Shown in pieces: positions 17,716 through 27,079 of a stretch of DNA of 32,543 bases (the first letter of the stretch is position 1; every line of letters starts with the position of its first letter). This DNA is from Chloroflexota bacterium (GTDB lineage Bacteria > Chloroflexota > Anaerolineae > DUEN01), in contig JAADGJ010000009.1 in the NCBI GenBank assembly GCA_013152435.1, forward strand, positions 1 to 32,543. Direction: 5' to 3'. Position numbers and translations under genes: made by a program. The notes beneath the pieces are model-generated. The model had not been told where the DNA came from, made no database searches, and saw nothing but the letters and a program-made list of their open reading frames with translations.

Positions 17716-20532
17716 TTGAATCGCAAGCTGCAGATCGGCAGAAACGCATCATGGGGGATGTGGGGATCCATCATCGGGATCCTCCTTCTCCTGTTCTGCG
17801 TCTGGGCAAGCGGCGGGGGCGAGACCACCCCCGTCCACGCGGCCGCGCGCACTCCGACGCTTCTGCCGCCGGTGGGTCCCTCCCATCCCAAGCCCACGGA
17901 CACGCCGACACCGACGCCCTCTTCCACAGCCACCAGTACGCCGACGCCCACGGAAACGCCGTCCCCCACACCGACGGAGACACCGACCGAGCCGCCGACA
18001 CCAACCAGCACGCCGACAGAGACGCCCACGGATACGCCTACGGCGGCCCCACAACCGACGGACACGCCGACCGCATCGCCCACGCCGACGGACACACTGA
18101 CTCCATCGCCGACGCCTACGCCGACGCTTTCGGCCCCGCCGACGCCGACTCCTACGCCGACCGAGACGTGGACGCCAACGCCTACGCCGACTTTCACACC
18201 GACACCGACGGCATCCACTCCGTTGACGCCCTCGTCGACGCCTAGCGATACGCCGACGCCTACGCCTTCGCCGACGCCTACCAGCACACCGGCGGATACC
18301 CCCACGCCCACGAGCACTCCCGCGGCGGGGGATACGCCATCGCCGACACCCAGCGCCACGCCAACGGCGACGCCCACGGTCACACCGACGCCGACGCCCA
18401 GCGCCACCCCAACGGCGACCCTGACCCCTACGCCGACCGAGACGTGGACGCCAACGCCTACGCCGACCTCCACGCCCACGCCTACATCGACGCCGTCGCC
18501 CACGCCGACGAACACACCCACGCCGTCCCCCACGCCCACGGAGACTCCGTCACCGACGCCCACGCCGGTGTTTGACATGGAGCTGATCGCGGCGGCCGAC
18601 ACCTATATCAGCGCCTACTCCCCGGGCTCCAACTATGGAGGCGACACCACCTTCCGCGTCCGCACCCAGGACGCCATGCACGCCCTCCTCTACTTCGACC
18701 TGAGCAGCCTCCCGCCCGGCTCCGTCATCCAGCAGGCGGAACTCCTCCTGTTCCAGGATAGCCGCACCAACCACAACGCCATCACCCTGGAAGCCTACGC
18801 CATGCTCCGCCCCTGGAACGAATACCAGGCCAACTGGAACCAGGCCCAATCCAACGACCCCTGGGGCCAGGCCGGCGCCAGCGCCCCAGACGTCGACCGC
18901 GCCAGCTCCCCCGTCGCTTCCGTCCAGATCAACCAACCCCAGGGCTTCGTCTCCATCAACATCCAACCCCTGGTCCAAAACTGGGTCGACCAACCCACCC
19001 AAAACCACGGCCTCCAACTGCGCGCCACCGGCAGCGGCAAGGTCGCCTACTACTTCGCCTCCCGCGAACACGCCAACCCAGACTACCAGCCCCGCCTGCG
19101 CCTGCGGTATACCATCGTGCCCACCCCGACACCTACGCCGACGCCGACCGCCACGTTTACGGCCACCTTCACGCCCGCGCCGACGGACACACCGACACCA
19201 ACGCCAACGGATACACCTACCCTGACCATGACGCCGACGATGACACCCACGGCCACCATCACCACCACCGCCACCGTCTCGCCCACGCCCACGGCCAGCG
19301 TCTCCGTCACGCCTACCATGACGCCCACACCATCGCCCACGGCCACACCATCGCCAACACCCACCGTCACCCCCACCCCAACACCGGAGGTGACCGTCAT
19401 ACCGGGGCCGGCACCACCACCTCAGCCCACCCCCGGCCCGCCGGCACACAACAACAGCACACCCTATTCCTCCACGACCGACGCCTGCGCGGGGTGCCAC
19501 CGCTTCCACACCGCGAGCGGTCCGGACCTTCGCCGCGCGTGGCCAGAGGAGGCGCTGTGCCTGAGCTGCCATGACGGCACAGGGGCCAGCACGAACATAT
19601 ACGCGCAATTCCAGCAGCCTTATCGACACCCCATCGACGCCACCACCCACGTCCATCAGGCGGGGGAGATCACGCCCGATCGCTTCAGCGGCGCCAATCG
19701 CCACGTGGAGTGCGAAGACTGCCACAACCCGCACGACTCGGCCGTCGGATCCCACGCGGAGGGGAGCAACTACGCCAGCGGCGTCCTCCAGGGCGTGCGG
19801 GGGATCCAGGTGAGCAACGGCCCCGGCGGAACCACGCCCACGTATAGCCTGGCTGATCCCATCACGTACGAGTACGAGCTCTGCTTTAAGTGCCACTCCT
19901 CGTGGAGCTCCGTGGGGACCGGCACGGACACCTCCGTGGAGTTCAACCCGAACAACTATGCCCACCACGCGGTGGAGGCGCCCGGCCGGAATCAACCAGG
20001 CACGGCCAATCCCTACTTCGCCCTGACGTTCACGTCCTCCTGGGGGCCGCGAAGCACGGTCCAATGCAGCGATTGCCATGGCGGGTCCGGAGCAAAAGGG
20101 CCGCACGGCTCCGATCGCCCCTGGATCCTGCGCCGCAACGAAACCGGCCAGGGCTCCTCGGAGGTCTTCTGCTACAATTGCCATCGCCGCGATGTCTACG
20201 GCGACGTGGATCTCAGAAAACCGCCTTACCGATCCTACAGCCGCTTCTCCCATCCCGGCCCCATGCCGCACACCCAGCTGTCCGGCTCCTGGGGGACCAA
20301 CCCATGGGGGATCTGGTGCATGAACTGCCACGGAGGGGATACCCTGGGCGGCCTGCACGGGACCAACCGCGGCGTGGGGAAGTATGGGAGCACGCCGCTG
20401 GGCAAGAGGTTCATGAACGGGGCCTTCATAGAGGGATGGACAGCTGCGGCGGACGGGCAGAGAGGCACCTGCTGGGCCACGTGTCATCCGGGCCCCAAGC
20501 GCTACAGAGCGAACTATAACTACCCGCCATAA
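17716..20532 (+). CDS. Thr-Pro / DNRLRE / octahaem cytochrome fusion protein
   Basis: About 938 residues from TTG at 17716, chosen for AGGAG at 17701-17705; ATG at 17758 is an alternative. A signal peptide ([17 protein letters not shown]) is followed by a roughly 225-codon Thr-Pro linker. A DNRLRE-type beta-sandwich (about residues 287-467) contains [29 protein letters not shown] and VQNWVDQP. A second Thr-Pro linker precedes a cytochrome domain (about 578-938) with seven CxxCH (CAGCH, CLSCH, CEDCH, CFKCH, CSDCH, CYNCH, CMNCH) and a terminal CWATCH. The first pair resembles the doubled-CxxCH proteins upstream. DNRLRE modules occur in wall-associated proteins of Gram-positive bacteria, so the haem domain may be displayed at a distance from the membrane. 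The DNRLRE part has strikingly C-ending codons unlike its surroundings. Confidence 0.88.
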   Translation: MNRKLQIGRNASWGMWGSIIGILLLLFCVWASGGGETTPVHAAARTPTLLPPVGPSHPKPTDTPTPTPSSTATSTPTPTETPSPTPTETPTEPPTPTSTPTETPTDTPTAAPQPTDTPTASPTPTDTLTPSPTPTPTLSAPPTPTPTPTETWTPTPTPTFTPTPTASTPLTPSSTPSDTPTPTPSPTPTSTPADTPTPTSTPAAGDTPSPTPSATPTATPTVTPTPTPSATPTATLTPTPTETWTPTPTPTSTPTPTSTPSPTPTNTPTPSPTPTETPSPTPTPVFDMELIAAADTYISAYSPGSNYGGDTTFRVRTQDAMHALLYFDLSSLPPGSVIQQAELLLFQDSRTNHNAITLEAYAMLRPWNEYQANWNQAQSNDPWGQAGASAPDVDRASSPVASVQINQPQGFVSINIQPLVQNWVDQPTQNHGLQLRATGSGKVAYYFASREHANPDYQPRLRLRYTIVPTPTPTPTPTATFTATFTPAPTDTPTPTPTDTPTLTMTPTMTPTATITTTATVSPTPTASVSVTPTMTPTPSPTATPSPTPTVTPTPTPEVTVIPGPAPPPQPTPGPPAHNNSTPYSSTTDACAGCHRFHTASGPDLRRAWPEEALCLSCHDGTGASTNIYAQFQQPYRHPIDATTHVHQAGEITPDRFSGANRHVECEDCHNPHDSAVGSHAEGSNYASGVLQGVRGIQVSNGPGGTTPTYSLADPITYEYELCFKCHSSWSSVGTGTDTSVEFNPNNYAHHAVEAPGRNQPGTANPYFALTFTSSWGPRSTVQCSDCHGGSGAKGPHGSDRPWILRRNETGQGSSEVFCYNCHRRDVYGDVDLRKPPYRSYSRFSHPGPMPHTQLSGSWGTNPWGIWCMNCHGGDTLGGLHGTNRGVGKYGSTPLGKRFMNGAFIEGWTAAADGQRGTCWATCHPGPKRYRANYNYPP
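17896..18570 (+). repeat. Thr-Pro linker repeat, first block
   Basis: About 225 codons of degenerate TPTPT repeat with Ser, Glu, Asp and Ala substitutions. A 41-bp segment at 18151-18191 recurs exactly at 18427-18467, showing internal duplication. Confidence 0.9.
19120..19395 (+). repeat. Thr-Pro linker repeat, second block
   Basis: Thr-Pro rich linker of about 90 codons, with Met, Ile and Val substitutions, between the DNRLRE and cytochrome domains. Confidence 0.88.
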
Positions 20533-20539
20533 CGCAGAA

Positions 20540-20572
20540 CTCCCAGCCGCGCGCTCTGGACGCGGCCGGGAG
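20540..20572 (+). terminator. Hairpin after the fusion cytochrome gene
   Basis: CTCCC plus GCCGCG (20540-20551) pair with CGCGGC plus GGGAG (20561-20572), with one A-C mismatch and a 9-nt loop. There is no T-tract. It probably marks the 3' end of the first cytochrome block. Confidence 0.5.
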
Positions 20573-20750
20573 CCAGCTCACCTTCACCAAGACTCCCCTC
20601 GGCAACCCCCTCGATGTTTCGCGCCCTCAATTGACCGCGCGAGGCGTGACCGACCTCGTGTGTCCCTTCTCCCGCCCTTAGGCCGTACCCCATTGGCATC
20701 AAGTTAAGCGTGCAGAAGCGTGGCCCCGCATCTCTGGGGTGGATCGGAGG

Positions 20751-20819
20751 GGCGGTAGCCCCTCCGAAGAACTCTATTTCCAGCCCCTCACCTGCCCCGT
20801 GGGGCCGGAGGCTACCGCC
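20751..20819. repeat. Nested inverted repeat
   Basis: GGCGGTAG (20751-20758) pairs with CTACCGCC (20812-20819), and CCTCCG (20761-20766) pairs with CGGAGG (20806-20811), with a 2-nt bulge. Inside lies another perfect hairpin, GCCCC GT GGGGC (20794-20805). It resembles a small dispersed, foldable element. Confidence 0.6.
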
Positions 20820-20864
20820 AAAGCCCCAACCAGGCAGGGAAAAAGCGAGAAAAAGAGTTTTTCT

Positions 20865-20885
20865 GCGGAGGGGCTTCCCCTCCGC
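20865..20885. repeat. 9-3-9 perfect palindromic hairpin
   Basis: GCGGAGGGG, CTT, CCCCTCCGC. It has the same 9-3-9 architecture and GGAGGG/CCCTCC core as the element at 27080-27100. Confidence 0.65.
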
Positions 20886-21193
20886 GCCTCCCCTTTCAGG
20901 TGCGACCGCCCGTGGAGGGAGAAAAAGCGACAGGCCGGGGGCCTCGCCCATGCTGTTCAGCTGATGCGGACAGGACACGGCGGCGTCGTGCCCCCTAACC
21001 AAGACCCAGTTTGGAGAAGAGATCCCTGGGAGAGCGGCGGCCCCTCCGCCACCGCGGGGATGCAGGGTCACGTTTGCGTAATCCGCTGCTTACCTGCGGG
21101 CAGAAATGATCCATGAATCGCCCCTGCCTTGGCAACACCCATAAGGGAGAGCATCGAATTGTGAGTATCGCGTAAAATGTGAAATTGTTCATA

Positions 21194-21222
21194 TTGACAC
21201 CCCTTCCACTTTGAGCTAGAAT
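21194..21222 (+). promoter_or_regulatory. Sigma70-type promoter of the HAO-like cytochrome operon
   Basis: Perfect TTGACA at 21194-21199, 17-bp spacer, TAGAAT at 21217-21222. Predicted start near 21229, giving a leader of about 290 nt before the gene at 21522. The leader has small hairpins, for example GGGG/CCCC around 21380-21395, but no riboswitch I recognise. Confidence 0.8.
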
Positions 21223-21521
21223 GTTCATAGGTTTTATCTTTATCCCTGTGATTTCCTCGCGATGAATCCGGCAAGGGGCCGGCATCGCTCAAACGTCTGC
21301 AAGTCACCTTGGTCAGGATATTGTCATGGAGGAGGACCAGGAGGCCTGCCACAGCATCCTCTTCGCAACCGTCCGACATAGGGGAAAGGACGCCCCTTTG
21401 AAATCCAGGCCGGAGATCATGCACTCAGACATGTTCTCTCCTGGACAGCTCCTATGATGGGTTTCCCAACAACGACGGATTCGCCAACTCAATCTCAAAG
21501 CTCAATGGTGGAGGAACGGAG

Positions 21522-22889
21522 ATGAACAAGATCGCCATCATAGCGGCTAGCCTCACACTGCTGCTATTCCTCGTCCTGATCGTCACCGGGTGTGCGCCCA
21601 TCCTCACGCCTCCCGCGATGCCATCCCCCACACAGGTCACTTCCGCCGAATCCCCCGCGTCACCCCCGGCGGAAGAAGAGGCCGTGGCGGAGGAGAAAGT
21701 CGTCATAGAGGACGACGCCTGCACGGAGTGCCACCGAGAAGTGACGCCAGGGATCGTGCGAGACTACCAGCAGGGCAAGATGTACACGGCCGGCATCCAG
21801 TGCGCGAGCTGCCACGGCTCCAAGCACATGAGCGCCGAGGACGTGGCCCAGGTGAGGATCCCCACGCCTGACGTCTGCGGGGCCTGCCATCCGACCCAGG
21901 TCGCCCAGTTCAAGGAGGGCAAGCACGCCATCGCCTGGGCAGCCATGAACGCCATGCCCACCACTCACATGCAGCCCATGGCGCTGATCGAGGGGAAGAA
22001 AGGATGCGGCAGCTGCCATAAGATCGGCCTGAAGACGGAGGAGGAGATCCAGGCGATGCAAGAGGCCGGCGAGATCCACGGCGTGGCCTCATGTGACTCC
22101 TGCCATACGCGACACGCCTTCTCCGTCGCCGAGGCGCGTCAACCGGAAGCCTGTGCCACCTGCCATATGGGCTTCGACCATCCGCAGTGGGAGATGTGGC
22201 AGACCTCCAAGCACGGCGTGCGGTTCCTGCTCAAGCGCCAGGGGGTGCTGCCGGAGGATGCCGCCGCCCCGAGTTGCCAGGACTGCCACATGCAAGGCGG
22301 CGATCATGAGGTTCGCACGGCGTGGGGCTTCCTGGCGGTACGCCTGCCGCTACCCGAGGATCCCCAATGGGCGGATGATCGGGTGACGATCCTGAAGGCC
22401 CTGGGCGTGCTCGATCCGGAAGGGAATCCAACGGGGCGGCTCGACGTCGTCAAGGCCGCGGACGTGGCGCGCCTGACCGAGGAAGCCTGGCAGGCCGAGC
22501 GCCAGAAGATGCTGGCGACCTGTAGCGAGTGCCACTCTGAGCCCTTCGCGGAAGCTGAGCTGAAGAAGGGCGATGACATGATTCGCGAGGCCGACCGCCT
22601 TATGGCAGAGGCCATCCGAATCGTGGCCAAGCTTTACGAGGATGGTCTCCTGGAGCGGCCCGAGCACTTCGCATACGACTATCCGGACCTGCTGACGTTC
22701 TACGAGGTGAACCATCCCATCGAGCAGGAGCTCTTCAAGATGTTCCTGGAGTATCGGATGCGCACCTTCCAGGGAGCCTTCCACGCGAACCCGGAGTACA
22801 CCTTCTGGTACGGCTGGGCGGAGATGAAGGCGAGCTTGACGGAGATCAGGGCAATGGCCGAGGAACTGCGCGAGAAGGCCGCCCAGTGA
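21522..22889 (+). CDS. Octahaem lipoprotein, hydroxylamine oxidoreductase (HAO)-like
   Basis: 455 residues from ATG at 21522 with GGAGG at 21510-21514. A lipoprotein signal peptide ends at Cys24 (LIVTGC). After an acidic/Pro linker come eight CxxCH motifs: CTECH, CASCH, CGACH, CGSCH, CDSCH, CATCH, CQDCH and CSECH. The spacing and segments such as CASCHGSKHMSAEDV, CGACHPTQVAQFKEGKH and CGSCHKIG fit the HAO family. The C-terminal helical part includes EYTFWYGWAEMK, near where the catalytic cross-linking tyrosine of true HAO lies; whether that Tyr is equivalent cannot be settled by eye. Family members oxidise hydroxylamine or hydrazine, or reduce nitrite or hydroxylamine. A pure electron-carrier role is also possible. 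It is the first gene of a three-gene operon. Confidence 0.85.
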   Translation: MNKIAIIAASLTLLLFLVLIVTGCAPILTPPAMPSPTQVTSAESPASPPAEEEAVAEEKVVIEDDACTECHREVTPGIVRDYQQGKMYTAGIQCASCHGSKHMSAEDVAQVRIPTPDVCGACHPTQVAQFKEGKHAIAWAAMNAMPTTHMQPMALIEGKKGCGSCHKIGLKTEEEIQAMQEAGEIHGVASCDSCHTRHAFSVAEARQPEACATCHMGFDHPQWEMWQTSKHGVRFLLKRQGVLPEDAAAPSCQDCHMQGGDHEVRTAWGFLAVRLPLPEDPQWADDRVTILKALGVLDPEGNPTGRLDVVKAADVARLTEEAWQAERQKMLATCSECHSEPFAEAELKKGDDMIREADRLMAEAIRIVAKLYEDGLLERPEHFAYDYPDLLTFYEVNHPIEQELFKMFLEYRMRTFQGAFHANPEYTFWYGWAEMKASLTEIRAMAEELREKAAQ

Positions 22890-22972
22890 TGAGGAGAGTG
22901 TGAGACCAGAAGGCCAAGCCGAGCGAAGAGTTCTCTCAGAGCGTGTCTAAGGAATTCCGCGGCTCCTATCAC

Positions 22973-23003
22973 GGGGAGGCTCGGATCCCCTCCACGCCTC
23001 CCC
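22973..23003. repeat. Intergenic inverted repeat between cytochrome genes
   Basis: GGGGAGGC (22973-22980) pairs perfectly with GCCTCCCC (22996-23003). The loop contains GGATCCCCTCCACG (22984-22997), which recurs exactly at 27087-27100. Confidence 0.55.
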
Positions 23004-23088
23004 CTACGAAGGATGCCGCGGTAAAGTGCCTCAGGCGCCTGACCGGCGCAAGCATTAGATGCGCTCTCAAGCAAAGGAGGAGGATAAG

Positions 23089-25113
23089 ATGAGAAGATGG
23101 TTCGTTGCGGCATTTGGCCTGCTGCTCATCGGTATACTCGTGGTCGGGTGTGCCCAGGAGGCCACGCCGACAGCGGCGCCTCCCACACCAACGCCCATTC
23201 CACCTACACCAACTCCTGTGCCGCCTACACCGACGCCGGTACCCCCCACACCAACGCCGATACCTCCAACGCCGACGCCGGTACCGCCGACGCCAACGCC
23301 AGTGGCGGCGAAGCCTTTCACCGCCACATTGGAGATACTGGCCATCGCCCCGGTACAGGGGATCACGGTCCCCATCGCCGACACAGGGGAAACCATGGCG
23401 CTCTTCACCACCGGGCTCAAGGTGGTCCCTCCCGGGGTACCCCAATACCTACACGCGGGCGCGGTCGGCCTGGCTGAGGGGACGAGCATCGCCTCCTATG
23501 AGTGGACACTAGCCGCTCCAGAAGGGTCAACGGCCTCGCTGGAGGAGGTGGCCGCCGACGCGGAGAAAGGGATCCCGGAAGGTAGCGCCGTCTTTATCCC
23601 CGATCAAGAGGGAACCTATGTGATCACGGTGACGGTGACGGATAGCGCAGGGAACGTAAGCGCTCCGGCCGAGATCACCATGCAAGCGGCTACCTATGTG
23701 GGAGTCGGCGGTATGGATGGGGAGAAGGCTTCGCCGCCGCAGTGTCGAGTCTGTCACGCTGACCAAACGGCCGCGTGGGAAAAGACGGGGCATGCGACCT
23801 TCTTCCAGCGGAGCCTGGACGAGAACCCCACCGGGTTCTACGGACCCCGGTGCATCTCCTGCCACACCGTCGGATACTATCCGGCAGCGACAGCAGAGAC
23901 TGGAGGCTTCGCGGATGTGGCACAAAAGCTGGGCTGGACCTTCCCCGAGGAGATCGGCGTAGAAGGCACCTACGACGCCCTGCCGCCGGAGTTAAAGAAT
24001 CTGGCCAACATCCAGTGCGAAAATTGTCACGGCCCCGGCAGCGCCCACAACGGGGATGAGGCCAAGATCGACAGCAGCCTGAGCGCGGGCGTCTGTGACC
24101 AATGCCATAACGACGGCCATTACCACGTCAAAGGCGATCAATTGGTCAACGCCAAGCACGCGCAGGCAGGCACGCTGGGTCCTCCCAACGGAAGGGCGCC
24201 GTGCGCGCGATGCCACTCACCGGGCGGGTTCGTGGACTTCATCAACGATGTACCTGAGGAGAAACGCCGCGCGGAGGTGGGCGCGATCGAATGTGCAACC
24301 TGCCATGACCCCCATGGGAATGGGAACCCCTGGCAATTGCGCGTCGTAGACGCCGTGAAGGGCGCCCCCATCGAGATCACCGACGCGGGGCTGTCCGCCA
24401 TCTGCATGGAATGCCACAACGCCCGAGTGACGGCGGAGGAAGTCTTGGCGGAAAAGCCACACTTCCCGCACTACAGCGCGGCCGCGGAAGCCATCATGGG
24501 GCAGGGCGGTTACGATTTCGGCGAGGAGCTCCCGAACTCACCGCACGGGAAGATCATCGGCGTAGCGGCCACCCCAGATCAGTTCGGCGGTTACAAGCCA
24601 GGTCCATGTGTGGCCTGCCATATGGCGGAGACGCCGGGAGGGAATCGTAACACAGAGGAATCCCTGCAGGTGCCCGGCCACAACCTGGTCGGCGCTCACA
24701 GCTTCAACATGGTCAGCCCCGACGGCACCTTCGAACATGTGGCCGTCTGCCAAACCTGTCACGCGGGCATAGAGACCTTCAACTTCCCGGCTGAGGCCGA
24801 TTACGACGGAGACGGCGCTGTGGAAGGTGTGCAGGATGAGATCAAGGGGTTGCTGGATCTGCTGAAGGAGGCGATCGTCGCCAGCGGCATCCCTGCTCTG
24901 GACCACTACCCCTACTTCAAGCTACCCGACGAGGCGACGGAGGAGCAGAAGGCGGCTATCTACAACTATCGCTTCGTCATCGGTGTCGTGCCCGAGGGAG
25001 AAGGGCGCGCGGCAGCAGCTCATAACTTTAAGCGCTCCGTGGCCTTGCTGCAGCTCTCGTATCGAAAGCTGACGGGCCAGGATGTGCCCAACGCCACGCT
25101 ACTGATCGACTAA
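23089..25113 (+). CDS. Nonahaem lipoprotein, cytochrome c554-like
   Basis: 674 residues from ATG at 23089 with AAAGGAGG at 23073-23080. A lipoprotein signal ends in LVVGC. A Pro-Thr linker ([13 protein letters not shown] type, DNA about 23158-23310) precedes an Ig/PKD-like beta domain (residues about 80-205) containing [11 protein letters not shown] and [17 protein letters not shown]. The rest is a cytochrome domain with nine CxxCH: CRVCH, CISCH, CENCH, CDQCH, CARCH, CATCH, CMECH, CVACH and CQTCH. The start ([18 protein letters not shown], then CISCHTVGY) resembles cytochrome c554-type domains (PF13435); in nitrifiers c554 takes electrons from HAO. Position directly after the HAO-like gene fits that partnership, but electron direction is unknown here. 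Confidence 0.88.
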   Translation: MRRWFVAAFGLLLIGILVVGCAQEATPTAAPPTPTPIPPTPTPVPPTPTPVPPTPTPIPPTPTPVPPTPTPVAAKPFTATLEILAIAPVQGITVPIADTGETMALFTTGLKVVPPGVPQYLHAGAVGLAEGTSIASYEWTLAAPEGSTASLEEVAADAEKGIPEGSAVFIPDQEGTYVITVTVTDSAGNVSAPAEITMQAATYVGVGGMDGEKASPPQCRVCHADQTAAWEKTGHATFFQRSLDENPTGFYGPRCISCHTVGYYPAATAETGGFADVAQKLGWTFPEEIGVEGTYDALPPELKNLANIQCENCHGPGSAHNGDEAKIDSSLSAGVCDQCHNDGHYHVKGDQLVNAKHAQAGTLGPPNGRAPCARCHSPGGFVDFINDVPEEKRRAEVGAIECATCHDPHGNGNPWQLRVVDAVKGAPIEITDAGLSAICMECHNARVTAEEVLAEKPHFPHYSAAAEAIMGQGGYDFGEELPNSPHGKIIGVAATPDQFGGYKPGPCVACHMAETPGGNRNTEESLQVPGHNLVGAHSFNMVSPDGTFEHVAVCQTCHAGIETFNFPAEADYDGDGAVEGVQDEIKGLLDLLKEAIVASGIPALDHYPYFKLPDEATEEQKAAIYNYRFVIGVVPEGEGRAAAAHNFKRSVALLQLSYRKLTGQDVPNATLLID

Positions 25114-25130
25114 CCCAAGACCGGCGAGTT

Positions 25131-25159
25131 CCCACTGCGGGCTCAACGCCCGCAGTGGG
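25131..25159 (+). terminator. Strong hairpin downstream of the nonahaem gene
   Basis: Perfect 12-bp stem, 25131-25142 with 25148-25159, and a TCAAC loop. It is followed by only TTCG, so it is probably a partial terminator or 3' stabiliser between two cytochrome genes. Confidence 0.6.
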
Positions 25160-25213
25160 TTCGCAGTTGACCGGGGGGGCTCCAATCGCATCAGAAAGGA
25201 GGGAGAATCAGAC

Positions 25214-26455
25214 ATGAGGAGACGATGGAGAACGGTGTTGTTCGTAGGCAGTCTCCTGGTACTGGCGCTGGTGCTAGCTGCATGCGCTGCCCAGGCCGGG
25301 CCGCCCGGACCGGAAGGACCGCCCGGGCCACAGGGTCCCGCCGGGCCACAGGGGCCGCCCGGGCCAGAAGGGCCTCCAGGTCCACAGGGGCCGCAGGGAC
25401 CACCAGGGCCTCCGGGACCATCGGGCGCGGAATATGTGGGGGCCGAAACGTGTGGTACCTGCCATCAGGAGATCTATGAGAAGTTCATGCGCTCCGGGCA
25501 TGCCTGGAAGCTGAACCCCGTGGTGAACGGCCAGCCGCCCGACTATCCGTTTACCGAGGTGCCCAACCCGCCGGAGGGCTACACGTGGGATGACATCTCC
25601 TATGTCATCGGCGGCTACAACTGGAAGGCGCGCTTCATCGACAAGGAAGGCTACATCATCACCGGCGATGAAAACGCGACCACCCAGTACAACTTCGCCA
25701 ATCCCATCGTGGGCAAGGAAGCCGGCTGGGTTGCCTATCACCCCGGGGAGGAGAAGCCGTACAACTGCGGCCCCTGCCACACCACCGGGTATAAGCCTGA
25801 GGGCCACCAGGATGACATGCCCGGCATCGTAGGCACGTGGGCCGAGCCTGGCATCAAGTGCGAGGAATGCCACGGCCCAGGCAGCCTCCACGCGGCCAAT
25901 CCGTATGGCGTGCGCCTGGAAGTGGATCGGGATTCCGAACAGTGTGGCGAGTGCCACCTGCGCGGCGATCCGACGGCTGTAGACGCCAAGGGCGGATTCA
26001 TCAAGCACCACGAGCAGTACGAAGAGCTGCTTCAGAGCAAGCACATCGCCCTGGACTGCGTCGTGTGCCATGATCCGCATGAGGGCGTCGTGCAGCTGCG
26101 CAAGGCAGGCGAGCCGACGACGCGAATCCAGTGCGAGAACTGCCACTTCAAGGAGGCCAAGAACCAAAGCGATGTGCACAAGGCCATGAAAGTGGAGTGC
26201 GTCGATTGCCACATGCCGCGTATCGTAAAGAGCGCATGGGGCGACCCGGATAAGTTCACCGGGGACATCCGCACTCACATGATGGCCATCGACCCGGAGC
26301 AGGTGAACCAGTTCACCGAGGACGGCAAGCTGGCCTTGTCGCAGATCTCGCTGGACTTCGCCTGCCGACATTGCCACGTGGAGGGCGGACAGGCAACTCC
26401 CAAGACGGATGAGCAACTACGTGAGCGAGCCATCGGCTATCACGAGGGGCCGTAA
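25214..26455 (+). CDS. Octahaem lipoprotein with collagen-like Gly-X-Y segment
   Basis: 413 residues from ATG at 25214 with AAAGGAGGG at 25196-25204. The lipobox LAAC places lipidated Cys at residue 24. Directly after it come about 14 Gly-X-Y triplets ([12 protein letters not shown] and GPS types), a collagen-like stretch that could trimerise or act as a rigid stalk. The cytochrome domain has eight CxxCH: CGTCH, CGPCH, CEECH, CGECH, CVVCH, CENCH, CVDCH and [25 protein letters not shown] and [11 protein letters not shown] again fit the c554-like family. The stalk would place the haems away from the membrane, in or beyond the cell wall. It is the last gene of the operon starting with the HAO-like protein and is followed by a rho-independent terminator. 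Confidence 0.9.
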   Translation: MRRRWRTVLFVGSLLVLALVLAACAAQAGPPGPEGPPGPQGPAGPQGPPGPEGPPGPQGPQGPPGPPGPSGAEYVGAETCGTCHQEIYEKFMRSGHAWKLNPVVNGQPPDYPFTEVPNPPEGYTWDDISYVIGGYNWKARFIDKEGYIITGDENATTQYNFANPIVGKEAGWVAYHPGEEKPYNCGPCHTTGYKPEGHQDDMPGIVGTWAEPGIKCEECHGPGSLHAANPYGVRLEVDRDSEQCGECHLRGDPTAVDAKGGFIKHHEQYEELLQSKHIALDCVVCHDPHEGVVQLRKAGEPTTRIQCENCHFKEAKNQSDVHKAMKVECVDCHMPRIVKSAWGDPDKFTGDIRTHMMAIDPEQVNQFTEDGKLALSQISLDFACRHCHVEGGQATPKTDEQLRERAIGYHEGP

Positions 26456-26474
26456 CCCTCATCCGTAGCACAAG

Positions 26475-26505
26475 GGGCCTCTCCCGCATAGGGGGAGGCC
26501 CTTTT
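26475..26505 (+). terminator. Rho-independent terminator of the HAO-like operon
   Basis: GGGCCTCTCCC (26475-26485) pairs with GGGGGAGGCCC (26491-26501), with one T-G pair and a 5-nt loop, followed by TTTT. It starts 20 nt after the stop codon. Confidence 0.85.
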
Positions 26506-26596
26506 CGTATCCGCCTCCTCTCCACACCAGCTCCCGTCCGTCCCTTTGTGTAAAATCCCACAGCGCCCTACCGATTCAGCATTTTCATATCACTTC

Positions 26597-26605
26597 TGGT
26601 ATAAT
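26597..26605 (+). promoter_or_regulatory. Extended -10 promoter element
   Basis: TGGTATAAT: a TGn extension plus perfect TATAAT (26600-26605). No clear -35, as is common with extended -10 promoters. It has no adjacent gene and lies about 615 nt before the next start codon. Confidence 0.5.
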
Positions 26606-26613
26606 GTGACACA

Positions 26614-26679
26614 GTGATCAGGTGCACAAATGCCCCTGTCTTACAAGCTTCTACCTCAACACACCGCACCTGTGATCAC
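26614..26679 (+). other. Imperfect inverted repeat after the extended -10
   Basis: GTGATCA-GGTGC (26614-26625) pairs with GCACCTGTGATCAC (26666-26679), with a 2-nt bulge. The roughly 40-nt loop is CT-rich. It could be the 5' stem of a small RNA or an operator pair; neither can be decided here. Confidence 0.35.
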
Positions 26680-26970
26680 ACGATGTAAGATCTCGGCCGA
26701 GGACGGATCTCCGACTATCCGATGTCTGAGAATGCGTCTGAAAAACACACCACGAAGGGCATGAAAAGGAGCATATCGAGGCCGCTTCTTACAATTAGCG
26801 TCCTAGAATTCACCATCGCCGGAGTATTTGTCGATCAGTAGAGGTACGACGCCGCCGTGTTCCTACCCAAAATCAGGAGCTTTGGTATCTTTGAGGCTTA
26901 TCAACAGCTTAGGCGGTATCTCTTAGACATACTCTGAGATGTTAAGCTTTGAACATATGACGTGCCCCAT

Positions 26971-26999
26971 TTCACATATAAGTATTCAAATGATACAAT
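26971..26999 (+). promoter_or_regulatory. Sigma70-type promoter of the cytochrome b operon
   Basis: TTCACA at 26971-26976, 17-bp spacer, TACAAT at 26994-26999, preceded by a TGA extension. Predicted start near 27006, giving a leader of about 215 nt before the gene at 27221. Confidence 0.75.
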
Positions 27000-27079
27000 G
27001 AGCCCATCTGGCATGTAAGGAACATTCATCGGCCAGGCGTCCGAGGGCGTCCCTCAACCGTACGCCCCACAGGGGAAGA

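Larger units (their letters stand above)
20533..21193. other. Long GC-rich non-coding spacer with nested hairpins
   Basis: No gene with a ribosome site or recognisable product is seen. The region is rich in inverted repeats, listed separately, and in G/C-runs. Two similar purine stretches, GGGAAAAAGCGA near 20838 and GGGAGAAAAAGCGA near 20916, repeat within it. Confidence 0.55.

Noticed and set aside
17896-18570. Regular short repeats that could suggest a CRISPR array
   Set aside because: The repeats are translated in frame as Thr-Pro linker, have no fixed spacer length and no cas genes are near.
17538-18602. Minus-strand frame of 354 codons rich in Val-Gly repeats
   Set aside because: Shadow of the Thr-Pro linker of the fusion cytochrome, and it overlaps two well-supported genes.
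18550-20487. Minus-strand frame of 645 codons
   Set aside because: Lies entirely opposite the DNRLRE/octahaem gene, whose haem motifs are unambiguous. It is a high-GC shadow frame without a signal or domain.
20710-21116. Two overlapping open frames in the GC-rich spacer
   Set aside because: No ribosome sites, no domains, and they run through perfect hairpins; more likely non-coding repeat.
21262-21460. Two small frames in the leader (ATG at 21262 and 21327, about 39 and 43 codons)
   Set aside because: No ribosome site before either, and no recognisable sequence. They could be leader peptides but cannot be supported.
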